This document shows positions 63,332-64,000 of a DNA stretch of 64,000 bases, piece after piece. The notes under the pieces were generated by a model. It did no database searches. It was not told where the DNA came from and worked only from the letters and a program-made list of their open reading frames with translations. The DNA lies in the NCBI GenBank assembly GCA_017940255.1, contig JAGAZB010000005.1, forward strand, positions 62,001 through 126,000, read 5' to 3'. Position 1 is the first letter of the stretch, and each line of letters begins with the position of its first letter. The DNA comes from Treponema sp. (lineage in GTDB: Bacteria > Spirochaetota > Spirochaetia > Treponematales > Treponemataceae). The position numbers and the translations under genes are program-made.

Positions 63332-63817
63332 ATGAATATTTCTTTTATTTTAGCAATTGTGGCAGCTTTACTTTTAATTATAGGATTCTTTGGAACTTTT
63401 GTACCTGTTCTCCCTGGCGCCCCTCTTGCATGGCTTGGTCTTTTTGCTGCTTATTTTTCTTCGTACTGCTATATCAGTATCCCCTCGTTAATTATTTCGG
63501 GGGGGGCTGCTGTACTTGTTTCTGTTTTTGATAATATTCTTCCTATTATAATGACAAAAAAGTTTGGTGGAAGTAAGGCGGCCACACTTGGTTCTACACT
63601 TGGTCTTGTTGCCGGCTTTTTTATTGGACCTGCTGGAATAATACTTGGGCCCTTTATTGGAGCCTTGATAGGTGAACTGATTCATAATGGTGGAAAGTCT
63701 GAAGGAGTATTTAAAGCTGCCTTGGGGGCTTTTGTTGGTTTTTTAACTGGAACTGGACTTAAGATGATTTGTGTTCTTTGCTTTATCTGGTATTTTGTTT
63801 TTAGTTTTTTTAGATGA
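63332..63817 (+). CDS. DUF456 membrane protein
   Basis: 161 residues, about four to five membrane helices with Gly-rich loops (LLIIGFFGTFVPVLPGAPLAW, GSKAATLGSTLGLVAGFF, GPAGIILGPFIGALIGEL), characteristic of DUF456; function unknown. Codons 56-58 are coded by a run of eight G (63499-63506), so an indel there would shift the frame. Divergent from the xylanase gene. Confidence 0.88.
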   Translation: MNISFILAIVAALLLIIGFFGTFVPVLPGAPLAWLGLFAAYFSSYCYISIPSLIISGGAAVLVSVFDNILPIIMTKKFGGSKAATLGSTLGLVAGFFIGPAGIILGPFIGALIGELIHNGGKSEGVFKAALGAFVGFLTGTGLKMICVLCFIWYFVFSFFR

Positions 63818-64000
63818 TTGAAGTATTGAATAACTTGACTGAAGAAGAATATCGTATTACTATATATATGGTAAGTCCTTGCCAATCAAGGCGACAGGCA
63901 ACTTGAGTGTCTGTTAGATGTTTTAAAGCAGTGTGTCGAATCTGGAAGTGCGGTGCTCTGCATAGTCTTCGATGGTTCTCCAAGCATGCCAGAAGCCAGA
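63818..64000 (+). other. Right-end region: possible promoter and the start of an unassigned open frame
   Basis: TTGACT (63835-63840), 17-base spacer, TACTAT (63858-63863) could be a promoter. A frame is open from 63875 to the window end and reads like protein (LANQGDRQLECLLDVLK, then VLCIVFDGSPSMPEAR), but I find no convincing start codon in it. ATG 63868 lies in another frame that stops after 12 codons, so a frameshift or a non-ATG start is possible. No family is assigned. Confidence 0.3.

Noticed and set aside
1..64000. CRISPR arrays, prophage, insertion sequences, tRNA or rRNA genes
   Set aside because: No regularly spaced direct repeats, transposase, integrase or phage genes, and no cloverleaf-like or rRNA-like segments were recognised by eye; a computed tRNA scan could still find a missed one.

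Overview
The window looks like chromosome from a host-associated, carbohydrate-fermenting spirochaete, most probably a gut or rumen Treponema. This is inferred from gene content, moderately AT-rich codon use and the gene families present: a GH10 xylanase lipoprotein, a secreted acetyl-esterase-like hydrolase, an OadGAB sodium pump, a 7TM-SpoIIE lipoprotein, LPP20/CsgG lipoproteins, AAA-ATPase/PD-(D/E)XK proteins and many lipoproteins. No species assignment is made. No rRNA, tRNA, CRISPR array or insertion sequence was seen. It reads as core chromosome peppered with small palindromic repeats.

Layout. 1-4749 (minus): peptide ABC transporter in the order oppA, oppB, then a fused OppC-OppD protein that runs off the left edge. 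4828-8795 (minus): an unrecognised, possibly kinase-like membrane protein, then hflC and hflK. 8893-13782 (plus): a DUF4230 protein and two half-transporters forming a predicted heterodimeric ABC exporter. 13918-17064: an iron-uptake operon (feoA, feoA, feoB, Cys-rich protein) with a consensus promoter overlapped by three TTAG-N6-CTAA palindromes. 17251-28165: signalling and envelope genes (REC-GGDEF-EAL-PAS-HATPase protein, M16 peptidase, chemoreceptor, secreted Pro-rich protein plus two-component system). 28180-36030: MATE pump, valS, a lipoprotein, a SpoT-like HD hydrolase and two translationally coupled 6TM class III cyclases. 36227-42751: gap, an outer-membrane-type protein, an RNase II family enzyme, lysC and dapB. 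42786-48607: membrane protein, an LPP20/LPP20/CsgG-like envelope cluster whose first gene is broken at a G9 tract, and an AAA-ATPase/nuclease. 48693-52675: oadG-oadA-oadB. 52861-57984: uracil permease, a DUF2974 hydrolase and lon. 58140-63817: an esterase, a 7TM-SpoIIE phosphatase, a HAD phosphatase, GH10 xylanase and a DUF456 protein.

Most notable observations. (1) The cyclase pair at 33614-36030 has exactly complementary loss of catalytic residues. The first keeps both metal Asp residues but lacks the transition-state Asn/Arg. The second keeps Lys/Asp/Asn/Arg but has Glu at both metal positions. This predicts an obligate heterodimer organised like a mammalian membrane adenylyl cyclase split into two genes. 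(2) Several palindrome families fill intergenic spaces: nested hairpins with conserved 15-nt flanks but unrelated stems, runs of back-to-back perfect palindromes with a CATGGATG-like core, and GGCCGC hairpins; palindromes also occur inside oadA coding sequence. (3) About ten genes start 6-7 nt after a -10 hexamer with no usable Shine-Dalgarno, suggesting leaderless transcription. (4) A poly-G tract in a lipoprotein signal peptide could be a phase-variation switch.
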